From: Pseudomonas karstica
GTDB taxonomy: Bacteria > Pseudomonadota > Gammaproteobacteria > Pseudomonadales > Pseudomonadaceae
Reading direction: 5' to 3'
Assembly (NCBI RefSeq): GCF_009707515.1
Contig: NZ_WLYI01000003.1
Location: 62,001-126,000, forward strand
Length of the DNA: 64,000 nt
Shown here: in pieces, positions 54,586 to 64,000 of the stretch
Layout: the number at the start of each line of letters is the position of its first letter
Numbering within the stretch: the stretch's first letter is position 1
Position numbers and translations under genes: made by a program
The notes under the pieces: model-generated
Told to the model about the DNA's origin: nothing
Databases searched by the model: none
What the model saw: only the letters and a program-made list of their open reading frames with translations

Positions 54586-55500
54586 CTACAAGTCAAACCG
54601 GTCTATCGCCCGCCGCCGCTCATTATCATCGCGCACGTCATAACTGGCCGTGGTCTGGATGTTGGTGTGGTGCGCCAGTTTCTGGGCGATGGACAGGTCG
54701 TGCTCTTCAATCACCCGCGTAATAAACGAACGCCGGAAATCATGGGGCATGATCTTTACTCCCACTTGCTGCCCGCGCTGGCGAGCGATGTAGTAAATCG
54801 CATGCTTGGTGATACGTTCCCGAGTGACGTGGCTGCCCCGGCGAATACGGTTGAACAGAAAACTGTCGTCCTCTTCTCCCTCTTTGAGCTGCTCGCGACG
54901 AAATGCCAACCAGGCCTGCAGCTTGGCCAAGGCCCAGGCTGGTGCGTACTTGATCAGTTCCTTGTTGCCCTTGCCGATCACCCGCAGGCTGCGCTCCTCG
55001 AAATTGACCTGAGCCAGGTCGAGGTTGACCGATTCCGACTTGCGCATGCCCGACCCGTACAAGATTGCGATGACCGCCGCATCGCGCAGGCCCTGTGGGC
55101 GTGGGTCGGCGGCGCAGACATCGAGCAACTCGCGAATCAGCGAGCGCCGCAGGTTGCGGCCCGGGCTCAAGCGCGTGCCGGACGTGGCCTTGACCGAGCG
55201 CATTTTCAACAGGTGGTCCTGGCTGATCAGGCTCATGCGCCAGGCTTCGTTCATCACCCCGCGCACCGCGTTGACGTACAGCGACGAGGTATTGGGCGCA
55301 TAACCGTCTTCTCGCAGCACGGCCACCAAGGCCATTACCTGCTCGGGCTGCAGCAAGTGCCAGGGGATGTCTTCCAGGTTGACCTCTTCAAAGCCCAGGC
55401 GGTCGGCGGCGTCTTGCAGCACGTAGCGCATGGTCAATTGGCTTGATGAGGCCAGGCGCGCGAGATAGAGCGTCAGGGGGTTGCGGGAAATCTCAGTCAA
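54586..55500 (-). CDS. Tyrosine recombinase / integrase
   Basis: This 304-residue site-specific recombinase has an N-terminal SAM-like core-binding domain and a C-terminal catalytic domain. The catalytic residues are Arg in LYGSGMRKSES, Lys in VIGKGNKEL, His-x-x-Arg in MPHDFRRSF, His in KLAHHTNI and Tyr in TTASYDVRDD. No tRNA, att repeat or other phage gene is seen beside it, so it is either a lone integrase or the remnant of an island. It lies between the AprAB-like operon and the arn operon. Confidence 0.9.
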   Translation of the reverse strand: MTEISRNPLTLYLARLASSSQLTMRYVLQDAADRLGFEEVNLEDIPWHLLQPEQVMALVAVLREDGYAPNTSSLYVNAVRGVMNEAWRMSLISQDHLLKMRSVKATSGTRLSPGRNLRRSLIRELLDVCAADPRPQGLRDAAVIAILYGSGMRKSESVNLDLAQVNFEERSLRVIGKGNKELIKYAPAWALAKLQAWLAFRREQLKEGEEDDSFLFNRIRRGSHVTRERITKHAIYYIARQRGQQVGVKIMPHDFRRSFITRVIEEHDLSIAQKLAHHTNIQTTASYDVRDDNERRRAIDRFDL

Positions 55501-56106
55501 AATATATTAGCCTTTGGATTAAATACCTTTGCTAAGAACATGTTTAGTATAAGTATTTATTGGTTTGGCGAGCGCCCAGTCTAACGCAGCCCCGCGTCTC
55601 CTACCAAACCATGGGCTTTTTGCTCGCCCAGGCAGGGTTTGGGCCTGCTGTGGGCCCAGTGGGAACTATTGTCCTCATGGTCAGGAGAGTGACTCGGCGG
55701 CAATCTGTTTAATCGACTCGATAAATGACTTACGTATGAAGGTTAGATAACGAAGAGGTTATCGTTTGTCGGCCTCCTAACTGTTTTATCTGAACACTCG
55801 CTGTCTACCCATCAAATAAACGGTTTTTTCATCCGGCTTTCATATTCGTTCTACAATTTTGCGCTTAATCTTGGGCCCACAGCTTGAACACACACCGCGT
55901 TTTCAGACTAACCTGTTGATTATGCTTTACCTTTGACCACTCTAGTGTTTACTCCAAGGCTCCGACGCCGGGCTCGATTGCCAGCCACCGGGGTTGTCAA
56001 TGAATGGCAAGACAGCAGTTCTTTTTTATTCAGGCGCCTGCACTTTCAATCATTGACTGTTGTCGTCTTTATGCTCCAAGTTGCTCTAACCTGAGGTCAT
56101 GAATCT
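55501..56106. other. Intergenic region upstream of arnC, 606 bp
   Basis: No coding frame is convincing. In most Pseudomonas arn operons arnB would stand immediately upstream of arnC, and I see no trace of it here. The region is AT-richer than its surroundings and contains CTTAAT at 55864-55869, half of a PmrA-type box, but no second half at the usual distance. Confidence 0.5.
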
Positions 56107-57144
56107 TTGAAACCCTACCCTATTCATTGTGTGTCGATCGTTATCCCGGTCTACAACGAAGAACAGAGCCTGCCTGAACTGCTGCGTCGCACTACGGCGG
56201 CGTGCAAGCAGTTGGCGTATGAATACGAAATCATCCTGGTGGATGACGGCAGTCGCGACAGCTCGGCGCAGCTACTGGAAGAGGCTGCAGCCGAACCCGG
56301 TAGCCAAGTGGTGGCGGTAATCCTCAACCGTAACTACGGCCAGCACGCTGCAATCATGGCCGGCTTTGAACAATGCCGGGGCGACGTGGTGATTACCCTC
56401 GACGCTGACCTGCAAAACCCACCGGAAGAAATCCCACGCCTGGTCGAGCAGGCCGCCCTGGGTTACGACGTGGTCGCCACCGTACGTAACAACCGTCAGG
56501 ACTCGGCTTTTCGCCGTTGGCCTTCGCGCCTGATCAACCTGGCCGTGCAGCGCTCCACCGGCGTGGCCATGAGCGACTATGGCTGCATGCTGCGTGCCTA
56601 CAGGCGCACCATCGTCGACGCGATGCTGGCTTGCCGCGAACGCAGTACCTTTATTCCGATCCTGGCCAACAGCTTTGCCCGTCACACGACGGAAATCCCA
56701 GTGCATCACGCCGAGCGTGAACACGGTGAGTCGAAATACAGCGCGATGCGCCTGATCAGCCTGATGTTCGACCTGCTGACCTGCATGACCACCACACCCC
56801 TGCGCCTGTTGAGCATTGTCGGTTTCAGCCTTGCGGCGCTGGGCATGCTCTTCGCCTTTGCGCTGGTGATCATGCGCCTGGCCTTCGGCGCAGACTGGGC
56901 GGGCGATGGGATGTTCGTGTTGTTCGCCGTGCTGTTCGTCTTCACTGGCGGTCAGTTCATCGGCATGGGCCTTTTGGGTGAATACCTGGGCCGCATGTAC
57001 AGCGACGTACGCGCACGGCCACGCTTTTTTATTGAAAAGGTGCTACGCAACCAGCCAGTCCCGCCTGTACCACCGGCTGTGGTGGTTGACGGCCTGGTTT
57101 CTTCTCGCGCTTCCACTTCCCCTTCCGATCAGGTTTCGTCATGA
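56107..57144 (+). CDS. arnC: Undecaprenyl-phosphate 4-deoxy-4-formamido-L-arabinose transferase
   Basis: This 345-residue family 2 glycosyltransferase has [37 protein letters not shown] and two C-terminal membrane helices ([19 protein letters not shown] and [20 protein letters not shown]). It transfers formamido-arabinose to undecaprenyl phosphate at the inner membrane. Start is TTG 56107: the resulting MKPYPI matches the usual Pseudomonas ArnC start, GAGGT lies ~10 bases upstream, and no other start fits. The stop overlaps arnA by ATGA. Confidence 0.93.
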   Translation: MKPYPIHCVSIVIPVYNEEQSLPELLRRTTAACKQLAYEYEIILVDDGSRDSSAQLLEEAAAEPGSQVVAVILNRNYGQHAAIMAGFEQCRGDVVITLDADLQNPPEEIPRLVEQAALGYDVVATVRNNRQDSAFRRWPSRLINLAVQRSTGVAMSDYGCMLRAYRRTIVDAMLACRERSTFIPILANSFARHTTEIPVHHAEREHGESKYSAMRLISLMFDLLTCMTTTPLRLLSIVGFSLAALGMLFAFALVIMRLAFGADWAGDGMFVLFAVLFVFTGGQFIGMGLLGEYLGRMYSDVRARPRFFIEKVLRNQPVPPVPPAVVVDGLVSSRASTSPSDQVSS

Positions 57145-59147
57145 ATCCAAAAGCTGTTGTCTTCGCCTACCACGATATTGGCTGTGCAGGCATTGAAGCC
57201 CTGCTCAATGCGGGTTACGACATTGCTGGCGTATTCACCCATGCCGATGACCCCAAGGAAAACAACTTCTATGCATCCGTCGCGCAACTGTGCGCCCGCA
57301 ACGGTATCCCAGTGCATGCGCCGGAAGACGCCAACCACCCGCTGTGGGTCGAGCGCATCGCCAAGCTCAAGCCTGAGTACATTTTCTCCTTCTACTACCG
57401 TAACCTGCTGAGCGAAGCCCTGTTGGCGACCGCCAGCAAAGGCGCGTTCAACCTGCACGGGTCCTTGCTGCCCAAATACCGTGGCCGCGCACCGGCCAAC
57501 TGGGTACTGGTCAAGGGCGAGACCGAAACCGGCGTGACCCTGCACCGCATGGTCAAGCGTGCCGATGCCGGCGCGATCCTGGCCCAGCAAAAAGTCAGTA
57601 TCGAGCGCACCGACACCGGCTTGACCCTGCACGCCAAACTGCGCGAAGCCGCCAGTCGTCTGCTGGGCGACGCGCTGCCGCAATTGGCCCAGGGCACATT
57701 GACGGAAGTCATCCAGGACGAAAGCCAAGCCACCTGTTTCGGTCGCCGCACGGCCGCCGACGGCAAACTGGAGTGGAAAAAGCCAGCTGAAGAACTGTTC
57801 AACCTGATTCGCGCCGTGACCCAGCCTTACCCGGGAGCGTTCTGCGCCGTGGGCGAGCACAAGCTGATTGTCTGGAGCGCCGAAATCGTCAAGGGCAATG
57901 AAGGCCTGGCGCCTGGCCGCGTGATCAGCGCTGACCCGCTGCGCATCGCTTGCGGTGAAGACTCCCTGGTGATCACTTTCGGTCAACGCAACGATAACGG
58001 CTTGTACCTGGCCGGGCCGGCCTTGGCTGGCGAGTTGGGGTTGGTGGACGGCTCCGTCCTGCGTGGCGCCGAGTCGGGCCGCAAGCCACGCCGTACCCGC
58101 GTATTGATCCTGGGTGTGAACGGCTTCATCGGCAATCACCTGTCCGAGCGCCTGCTGCGTGACGAGCGTTATGAAGTTTACGGCCTGGATATTGGCTCCG
58201 ACGCCATCGAGCGCCTGCGCAGCCACCCCAACTTCCACTACGTGGAAGGTGACATCAGCATTCACTCCGAGTGGATCGAGTACCACATCAAGAAGTGCGA
58301 CGTGGTCCTGCCGCTGGTGGCCATCGCCACGCCGATCGAATACACCCGCAACCCACTGCGTGTGTTCGAGCTGGACTTCGAAGAAAACCTGAAGCTGGTT
58401 CGCTACTGCGTCAAGTACAACAAACGCGTGATCTTTCCCTCGACCTCCGAAGTCTATGGCATGTGCCAGGACCAGAACTTCGACGAAGACACCTCCAACC
58501 TTGTGGTCGGCCCGATCAACAAACAACGCTGGATCTACTCGGTCTCCAAGCAATTGCTGGACCGGGTGATCTGGGCCTACGGCGACAAGGGCCTGAATTT
58601 CACCCTGTTCCGTCCGTTCAACTGGATGGGCCCACGCCTGGACCGCCTGGATTCAGCGCGTATCGGCAGCTCCCGCGCCATTACCCAGTTGATCCTCAAC
58701 CTGGTGGAAGGCACGCCCATCCGCCTGTTCGACGGTGGCGAGCAGAAACGCTGCTTCACCGACATCGCCGACGGCATCGAAGCCCTGGCGCGAATCATCG
58801 ACAACGTGAATGACGCCTGCAACGGCCAAATCATCAACATCGGCAACCCGGACAACGAAGCCAGTATCCGCCAGTTGGGCGAAGAGCTGCTGCGCCAGTT
58901 CGAGGCCCACCCACTGCGTGACAACTTCCCTCCGTTCGCGGGTTTTCGCGAGGTGGAAAGCAAAACGTTCTACGGCACCGGCTACCAGGACGTGGAGCAC
59001 CGCAAGCCGAGTATTGCCAACGCCAAGCGTCTGTTGAACTGGGAACCCACCGTGCAAATGCGCGAAACCATCGCTAACACCCTGGATTTCTTCTTGCGCG
59101 AAGCCATGCTCGAAATCGCGGAGCACTCTCCAGAAGAATCATGCTGA
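57141..59147 (+). CDS. arnA: Bifunctional UDP-Ara4N formyltransferase / UDP-glucuronate decarboxylase
   Basis: This 668-residue ArnA has two enzymes. Residues 1-~305 are a formyltransferase with [19 protein letters not shown]. Residues ~315-668 are an NAD-dependent oxidative decarboxylase with the Rossmann motif [18 protein letters not shown], and [11 protein letters not shown] (Tyr-x3-Lys). It decarboxylates UDP-glucuronate to the 4-keto pentose and formylates UDP-Ara4N. Both neighbours overlap it. Its length is close to E. coli ArnA (660). Confidence 0.95.
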   Translation: MNPKAVVFAYHDIGCAGIEALLNAGYDIAGVFTHADDPKENNFYASVAQLCARNGIPVHAPEDANHPLWVERIAKLKPEYIFSFYYRNLLSEALLATASKGAFNLHGSLLPKYRGRAPANWVLVKGETETGVTLHRMVKRADAGAILAQQKVSIERTDTGLTLHAKLREAASRLLGDALPQLAQGTLTEVIQDESQATCFGRRTAADGKLEWKKPAEELFNLIRAVTQPYPGAFCAVGEHKLIVWSAEIVKGNEGLAPGRVISADPLRIACGEDSLVITFGQRNDNGLYLAGPALAGELGLVDGSVLRGAESGRKPRRTRVLILGVNGFIGNHLSERLLRDERYEVYGLDIGSDAIERLRSHPNFHYVEGDISIHSEWIEYHIKKCDVVLPLVAIATPIEYTRNPLRVFELDFEENLKLVRYCVKYNKRVIFPSTSEVYGMCQDQNFDEDTSNLVVGPINKQRWIYSVSKQLLDRVIWAYGDKGLNFTLFRPFNWMGPRLDRLDSARIGSSRAITQLILNLVEGTPIRLFDGGEQKRCFTDIADGIEALARIIDNVNDACNGQIINIGNPDNEASIRQLGEELLRQFEAHPLRDNFPPFAGFREVESKTFYGTGYQDVEHRKPSIANAKRLLNWEPTVQMRETIANTLDFFLREAMLEIAEHSPEESC

Positions 59148-60031
59148 TGCAGGCGGGTTTGCGCATTGACGTCGACACCTACCGTGGCACCCGTGACGGG
59201 GTGCCACGCTTGTTGGAGCTGCTCGATGAAGCGGGGGTCAAGGCGACGTTTTTCTTCAGCGTCGGGCCGGACAATATGGGCCGTCACCTGTGGCGCCTGA
59301 TGCGCCCGCAATTTCTGTGGAAGATGCTGCGCTCCAATGCTGTTGGCCTGTATGGCTGGGATATTTTGCTGGCCGGCACTGCCTGGCCGGGCAAACCCAT
59401 TGGGCGTGACCTGGGGCACCTGATGCGCCAGGCCAAGGCCGCCGGCCATGAAGTGGGCCTGCACGCCTGGGATCACCATGGCTGGCAGGCCAATACCGGG
59501 CGCTGGAGCGATGCCCGGTTGATCGAGCAGATTCGCCGGGGTATCGACACCTTGAGCGACATTCTCGGCGCGCCCGTGGACTGCTCCGCCGCCGCTGGTT
59601 GGCGCGCCGATGAGCGCGTGGTGCAAGCCAAGCAAGGTTTCAACTTGCGTTACAACAGTGATTGCCGTGGTAGCAGCCTGTTCCGGCCAATCCTGGCCGA
59701 TGGCAGCGCGGGCACTCCACAAATTCCGGTGGACCTGCCAACCTTCGACGAAGTCGTCGGGCCAGTGGTGGCCGCCAAGGACTTCAATGCCTTCATTCTT
59801 GAGCGGTTCACCGAATCGAAATTGAACGTCTATACGATCCACGCAGAAGTAGAAGGGATACTGATGGCCAATGAGTTTCGTCAATTGCTGGCCCTGGCTG
59901 GGCAGCGCGGTATCGGCTTTCAGCCGTTGGGTAACCTGTTGCCCGCCGACCTCGACACCCTGCCCCGCCAACATCTGGTGCGCGGTGTGTTGAGTGGCCG
60001 TGAAGGCTGGTTGGGAGTACAGCAGGCATGA
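59141..60031 (+). CDS. arnD: 4-deoxy-4-formamido-L-arabinose-phosphoundecaprenol deformylase
   Basis: This 296-residue polysaccharide-deacetylase-like protein closely follows E. coli Arn[57 protein letters not shown] and [13 protein letters not shown]. It removes the formyl group after transfer to the lipid carrier. Two starts are possible: ATG 59141, inside arnA, and ATG 59147, which overlaps the arnA stop as TGATG and gives the shorter family-like start MQAGLRID. The stop overlaps arnT. Confidence 0.94.
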   Translation: MLMQAGLRIDVDTYRGTRDGVPRLLELLDEAGVKATFFFSVGPDNMGRHLWRLMRPQFLWKMLRSNAVGLYGWDILLAGTAWPGKPIGRDLGHLMRQAKAAGHEVGLHAWDHHGWQANTGRWSDARLIEQIRRGIDTLSDILGAPVDCSAAAGWRADERVVQAKQGFNLRYNSDCRGSSLFRPILADGSAGTPQIPVDLPTFDEVVGPVVAAKDFNAFILERFTESKLNVYTIHAEVEGILMANEFRQLLALAGQRGIGFQPLGNLLPADLDTLPRQHLVRGVLSGREGWLGVQQA

Positions 60032-61683
60032 TCCGCCGTTGGGCCTTGCCCTTGCTTCTGTTGGCCTTTGCTGTGTTCTATCTGCTGCCGCTGGCCACTC
60101 ACGGCCTGTGGATTCCGGACGAAGCCCGCTATGCACAAATCAGCCAGGAAATGCTGCTGACCGGCAAGTGGGCGTCACCACACTTCATGGGTTTCCGTTA
60201 TTTCGAAAAACCTGTGGCCGGCTACTGGGTGATCGCACTGAGCCAGGCGATTTTTGGCCAGAACCTGTTTGGCGTACGGTTTGCGTCGGCCTTGAGCACC
60301 GGCTTGAGCATTGTGCTGGTGTACTTCGTGGCCCGAAAATTGTGGAACGAGCCACGCAAGAGCCTGATCAGCGCCGTGCTGTACATGAGCTTTGTCAGCG
60401 TGGCGGCCCTTGGTGGCTACGCCAACCTGGATCCGCAATTCACCTTCTGGGTCAACCTGATGGGCGCGGCCTTATGGTTCTGTGTCGACAGCACCACGCG
60501 CCGTGGCCGGTTGTGGTCTTGGGCCTTGTTGGGTGTCGCTTGCAGCATGGGGTTCATGACCAAGGGGTTCCTCGCCTGGTTGCTGCCGGTGCTGATCATC
60601 CTGCCCTATATGATCTGGCAAAAACGCTTTCGCGAACTGCTGACCTATGGCCTCGGGGCCGCGGTGCTGGCGATTGCCGTGAGCCTGCCCTGGGCCTTGG
60701 CGGTGCATGCCCAGGAGCCGGACTACTGGAACTTCTTTTTCTGGCATGAGCATATCCAGCGCTTTGCCGGCGCCAAGGCCCAGCACACAGAACCCTTCTG
60801 GTATTACCTGCCATTGCTGGTCGCGTTCTCACTGCCGTGGATAGCCCTGCTGCCTTCTACCTTGAAACAGGCATGGCTGGAAAAACGTGCACAGGAAACC
60901 GCGTTCCTGCTGCTGTGGCTGCTGATGCCCCTGGCATTTTTCAGCCTGGCCAAGGGCAAGCTGCCGTCCTACATCATGCCGTGCTTGTTGCCCCTGGCAT
61001 TGCTGATGGGCAATACCCTGGCCGACAAGCTGGCCCAGGCCCGTGGTCGGGTGTTGCGCATCAACGGTTGGCTGAACCTGGTCCTTGGCGTGCTGGCACT
61101 GTTGGCCCTGACCTGGTTCCAACTGAAGAAGCCGGTGTACGAGCACGGTGAGGAACTGTCGAGCCTGCTGCTGATGTTCCTGTTCCTGTTTGGCTGGATT
61201 GTTGTCAACCTGCTGCAAGCTACGCGCCCGTTGCAGTTGTGGGCCGCGCCGGCCCTGGGCAGTTGGTTGCTGGTGGCGTTGGCCCCGGCCGCACTGCCCC
61301 ACTCGGTGGTTTATAACAAGACTCCGGATCAGTTCATCATTGATCACATCCAGGAACTGAAGCCGGCCAAGCAATTGCTGAGCAATGACCTGGGCGCCGC
61401 ATCGGCCCTGTCCTGGCGCCTGGCACACCCGCAAATCACGCTGTACAACTCCATCGGCGAAGTAAAATACGGGCTTGCCTATCCGGATGCTGCCTTGCGC
61501 AAAGTGAACCTCAATAAAGTTCAGCAATGGATGGCCGATGCCCGCAAGAAAGGACCGGTGGGTGTTGTCATGCGGGTCAAGGGCGACAATGAGGAGCACG
61601 AACTGGACTTGCTGCCCAAGGACGGCAAGCGCTACAAGCAAGGCAATATCGTGATCCTGATTTTCCCCCAGCGTGCGCCATGA
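60028..61683 (+). CDS. arnT: 4-amino-4-deoxy-L-arabinose lipid A transferase
   Basis: This 551-residue integral membrane glycosyltransferase (PMT/GT83 family) has the family start [20 protein letters not shown] (catalytic acidic residues), many membrane helices and a C-terminal soluble tail. It moves L-Ara4N from undecaprenyl phosphate to lipid A phosphates at the periplasmic face, lowering surface charge and giving polymyxin resistance. It overlaps arnD (ATGA at 60028) and arnE (61680). Confidence 0.95.
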   Translation: MIRRWALPLLLLAFAVFYLLPLATHGLWIPDEARYAQISQEMLLTGKWASPHFMGFRYFEKPVAGYWVIALSQAIFGQNLFGVRFASALSTGLSIVLVYFVARKLWNEPRKSLISAVLYMSFVSVAALGGYANLDPQFTFWVNLMGAALWFCVDSTTRRGRLWSWALLGVACSMGFMTKGFLAWLLPVLIILPYMIWQKRFRELLTYGLGAAVLAIAVSLPWALAVHAQEPDYWNFFFWHEHIQRFAGAKAQHTEPFWYYLPLLVAFSLPWIALLPSTLKQAWLEKRAQETAFLLLWLLMPLAFFSLAKGKLPSYIMPCLLPLALLMGNTLADKLAQARGRVLRINGWLNLVLGVLALLALTWFQLKKPVYEHGEELSSLLLMFLFLFGWIVVNLLQATRPLQLWAAPALGSWLLVALAPAALPHSVVYNKTPDQFIIDHIQELKPAKQLLSNDLGAASALSWRLAHPQITLYNSIGEVKYGLAYPDAALRKVNLNKVQQWMADARKKGPVGVVMRVKGDNEEHELDLLPKDGKRYKQGNIVILIFPQRAP

Positions 61684-62027
61684 TCTCTTTGCTGATGTTA
61701 TTGATGGCTTGTCTCTTGACCTGCCTGGGCCAAGTGTTCCAGAAGTTCACCGTTGAACGCTGGCGCGACCAGCCCGACGGTTGGGCGTCCAAGCTGCGCT
61801 CGCCGTGGCTGTGGTCGGCATTGGCCTGCCTGGGCCTGGGCTTGCTGGTCTGGTTGCTGGTGTTGCAACGCCTGGAAGTCAGCGTTGCCTACCCCATGCT
61901 CAGCCTGAACTTTGTGTTGGTGACCCTGGTGGCGCGCTTCGTCTTTCATGAACCGATTGACGCTCGGCACTGGCTGGGCGTAGCCCTGGTGGTTGCCGGT
62001 GTCGTGCTGCTGGGGCGCCAGGTATGA
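61680..62027 (+). CDS. arnE: Undecaprenyl-phosphate-aminoarabinose flippase subunit ArnE
   Basis: This 115-residue small multidrug-resistance-like membrane protein has four helices ([35 protein letters not shown] and [18 protein letters not shown] among them). With ArnF it flips the lipid-linked aminoarabinose across the inner membrane. It overlaps arnT and arnF by four bases each. Confidence 0.92.
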   Translation: MISLLMLLMACLLTCLGQVFQKFTVERWRDQPDGWASKLRSPWLWSALACLGLGLLVWLLVLQRLEVSVAYPMLSLNFVLVTLVARFVFHEPIDARHWLGVALVVAGVVLLGRQV

Positions 62028-62437
62028 GCCGGGCTCGCGGTTTTGTCTTGGCCCTGGGCAGCGTAGTGCTGGTCAGCAGCGCCCAGTTGGGTATGCGCTG
62101 GGGCATGACCCGCTTGCCCCTGCCCAACGAATGGCTGAATGCCCTCGATGGCGGCACCATCGAGCTTGGCGCGCTGGGCGTAGTGATCCTGGCGATCATC
62201 GCCTATACCCTGTCGATGCTGTGCTGGCTGGGAGCCCTGCGGGACCTGCCCCTGGGCCGTGCCTATTCGCTGCTAAGCATCAGCTATGGGCTGGTGTACC
62301 TGTTGGCGGCCAGCCTGCCGGTGTTCAACGAACATTTTTCAGTTTCCAGAACAGCGGGTGTGGCGTTGGTCATCCTCGGTGTCCTGACTATCAACTCGCG
62401 TCGTGCCAGCACCACAAGTCCCAGGAATGCCCCATGA
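62024..62437 (+). CDS. arnF: Undecaprenyl-phosphate-aminoarabinose flippase subunit ArnF
   Basis: This 137-residue membrane protein has four helices, beginning [20 protein letters not shown] and including [19 protein letters not shown]. It pairs with ArnE. It overlaps ugd at its 3' end (ATGA at 62434). Confidence 0.92.
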   Translation: MSRARGFVLALGSVVLVSSAQLGMRWGMTRLPLPNEWLNALDGGTIELGALGVVILAIIAYTLSMLCWLGALRDLPLGRAYSLLSISYGLVYLLAASLPVFNEHFSVSRTAGVALVILGVLTINSRRASTTSPRNAP

Positions 62438-63810
62438 AAATCAGTGTATTTGGTAGTGGTTATGTCGGCTTGGTACAAGCCTCCGTGCTGGCCGAAGTTG
62501 GCCACGATGTCATCTGCATGGACATTGACGAGAAGAAGATTCAACTGCTGCAGCAAGGCCATGTGAGCATTTTCGAGCCAGGGCTGGCGACGATGGTCAA
62601 GGAGCACCTTGAGAGTGGACGCCTGCGTTTCACCCATGAGCAAAAACTGGCGGTCGAGCACGGCGAAGTGCTGTTCATTGCCGTGGGCACGCCTTCGGAC
62701 GAAGACGGCTCGGCAGACCTGAAGTACGTGCTCTCAGTAGGCGATGCCGTGGCCCGCTATCGAGTGGAACCGGTGATCCTGGTGGAAAAATCCACCGTCC
62801 CCGTGGGCACCGGCGACACACTGCGCGCCCATATCGAGAACGCCCTGCACCTGGCCGGGCGCAACCTGGAATTCGATATCGTCTCCAACCCGGAGTTTCT
62901 CAAGGAAGGCTCGGCGGTTGCTGACTGCCGGCGCCCGGACCGCATCATCATCGGCTGCGAGCGCGAAGAAGTCCGCAAGGTGATGCGCGACTTGTACGCC
63001 CCGTTCAACCGCAACCATGACCGCATCATCTTCATGGACCTGCGCAGCGCTGAACTGACCAAATACGCCGCCAACTGCATGCTGGCCACCAAAATCAGCT
63101 TTATCAACCAGATTGCCGAGCTGGCCGAGCACCTGGGCGCGGACATTGACGCCGTACGCCTGGGGATCGGCGCCGATTCGCGCATCGGTTATCACTTTAT
63201 CTATCCTGGTTGCGGCTACGGCGGCTCGTGCTTTCCCAAGGACATGCGCGCGCTGATCCACAGTGCCAGGCAAGCCAACTGCTCCAGCGACCTTCTGGAA
63301 GCGGTGGAAGCCATCAACCAGCGCCAGAAAAGCAAACTGTTCGAACGGATTTCTGCTTTCTTCAAGGGCGAATTGCGGGGCAAGACCTTCGCCTTGTGGG
63401 GCCTGGCGTTCAAGCCCAATACCGATGACATGCGCGATGCCCCAAGCCGGGTCCTGATGGAGGCGCTTTGGGCGGCGGGCGCCAATGTACGCGCCTTTGA
63501 TCCAGAAGCCATGCAGGAAACCCAACGCCTATACGGCGATGACCCGCACCTGATGCTGATGGGCACGCCGGAATCAACCCTGGGTGGCTCCGATGCCCTG
63601 ATCGTCTGTACCGAGTGGCAGCAATTCAAGGCCCCGGATTTTGACCTGATCCACCAGCGCCTCAAGACACCGGTGATCTTCGATGGGCGCAACCTGTACG
63701 ACAGCGAGCATCTGGCACGCAAAGGCTTCCAGTATTTTCCGATGGGGCGTGGCGACTCCTGCAACCTGCCCCTGTCCCAACAGCAATGGGCGTCGGCGAA
63801 GCAAGCATGA
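62434..63810 (+). CDS. ugd: UDP-glucose 6-dehydrogenase
   Basis: This 458-residue enzyme oxidises UDP-glucose to UDP-glucuronate, the substrate of ArnA. It has the NAD motif [41 protein letters not shown], the catalytic Cys in [12 protein letters not shown] and [19 protein letters not shown] 62434 overlaps the arnF stop. An upstream open frame from 61993 is only a shadow of arnF. It is the last gene of the operon. Confidence 0.95.
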   Translation: MKISVFGSGYVGLVQASVLAEVGHDVICMDIDEKKIQLLQQGHVSIFEPGLATMVKEHLESGRLRFTHEQKLAVEHGEVLFIAVGTPSDEDGSADLKYVLSVGDAVARYRVEPVILVEKSTVPVGTGDTLRAHIENALHLAGRNLEFDIVSNPEFLKEGSAVADCRRPDRIIIGCEREEVRKVMRDLYAPFNRNHDRIIFMDLRSAELTKYAANCMLATKISFINQIAELAEHLGADIDAVRLGIGADSRIGYHFIYPGCGYGGSCFPKDMRALIHSARQANCSSDLLEAVEAINQRQKSKLFERISAFFKGELRGKTFALWGLAFKPNTDDMRDAPSRVLMEALWAAGANVRAFDPEAMQETQRLYGDDPHLMLMGTPESTLGGSDALIVCTEWQQFKAPDFDLIHQRLKTPVIFDGRNLYDSEHLARKGFQYFPMGRGDSCNLPLSQQQWASAKQA

Positions 63811-64000
63811 TTCCATACGGGTCGGTATCGCTGGGTGGCTTGAACACAGAAGACTCCTACGCACCTATCCGTAACGCCCGGTATGCACCCCCCTTCCTGC
63901 ATTCGGCCCCCACTTGTAAACTCATCTTTCACATCATCTAGTTAATTAACACCTGCCGTTTGGCTGATGAAGTACCGGCAAGTAGAGGATTGCTCCGTGT
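63811..64000. other. Region after ugd, 190 bp
   Basis: No gene is recognised. I see no strong hairpin with a T-run. TTGTAAACTC near 63914 and the AT-rich TAGTTAATTA near 63940 could be part of a promoter for the next gene beyond the window. Confidence 0.3.

Noticed and set aside
54586..55500. Integrated phage or island bounded by a tRNA
   Set aside because: Only the integrase is present; I see no tRNA gene, direct repeat pair or other phage gene on either side.
55860..55890. PmrA box upstream of arnC
   Set aside because: Only one CTTAAT half-site is visible; the second half is not at the expected 5-base spacing.
57129..58553. 474-codon open frame on the minus strand
   Set aside because: It is antisense to arnA, whose two domains are unmistakable.
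1..64000. CRISPR arrays, tRNA and rRNA genes
   Set aside because: No regularly spaced repeats, cloverleaf or rRNA segments were seen in reading through the window.

Overview
The window looks like the replication-terminus region of a fluorescent-group Pseudomonas chromosome. Supporting this are a high-GC genome with Pseudomonas-style REP repeats, an OprD-family porin, a pyochelin/yersiniabactin-type siderophore locus, an arn lipid A modification operon ending in ugd, and a near-perfect XerCD dif site at 46182-46209. FtsK-orienting octamers (GGGNAGGG) found by eye lie on the + strand left of dif and on the - strand right of it, so the window spans the point where the two replichores meet.

Layout. 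1-11.6 kb: an iron-regulated thiazoline-siderophore locus. It holds an NRPS opening with an aryl carrier and a heterocyclisation domain (cut by the window edge), a fused salicyl-AMP ligase/salicylate synthase, two half-ABC transporters, a PchR/YbtA-type AraC regulator and a TonB-dependent receptor, with three Fur-like boxes. 11.7-17.7 kb: redox and stress genes. A NemR-like repressor and NemA-like Old Yellow Enzyme share a duplicated operator; beside them are an NTF2-fold protein, two short-chain dehydrogenases, a quinone-reductase-like MDR and a second TetR regulator. 18.2-29.3 kb: an LLM flavin monooxygenase, a 30-codon ORF coupled to a two-module NRPS (C-A-T-dual E/C-A-T-TE, predicted Val then Thr, with a cysteine thioesterase), and a LysR regulator divergent from an MDR oxidoreductase. 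29.3-36.9 kb: a decayed NTF2-like gene, REP repeats, two isochorismatase-like hydrolases, a small membrane protein coupled to a Tat-exported amidohydrolase, DoxX, an MFS transporter, a pirin stub and an alpha/beta hydrolase lacking its nucleophile.

36.9-45 kb: a beta-propeller sensor kinase and LuxR-type response regulator, an AraC regulator, an OprD porin, an HSL-type esterase and a divergent LysR. 45-46.2 kb: an AraC gene cut by a degenerate IS66 remnant, then dif. 46.2-54.4 kb: a nitrilase-superfamily hydrolase and a tightly coupled operon (GntR, AprA-like flavoprotein, AprB-like ferredoxin, sulfonate/nitrate-type ABC importer, HEAT-repeat protein, DUF971 protein) whose combined function I do not recognise. 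54.5-55.5 kb: REP repeats and a tyrosine recombinase. 56.1-63.8 kb: arnCADTEF-ugd, with every junction overlapping, for adding 4-amino-4-deoxy-L-arabinose to lipid A; arnB is missing from its usual place.

The most unusual items are dif with its polarity switch, the Val-Thr NRPS with a Cys thioesterase, the ligase-synthase fusion, and the AprAB/ABC/HEAT operon. All assignments come from reading motifs and overall sequence character; no database search was run.
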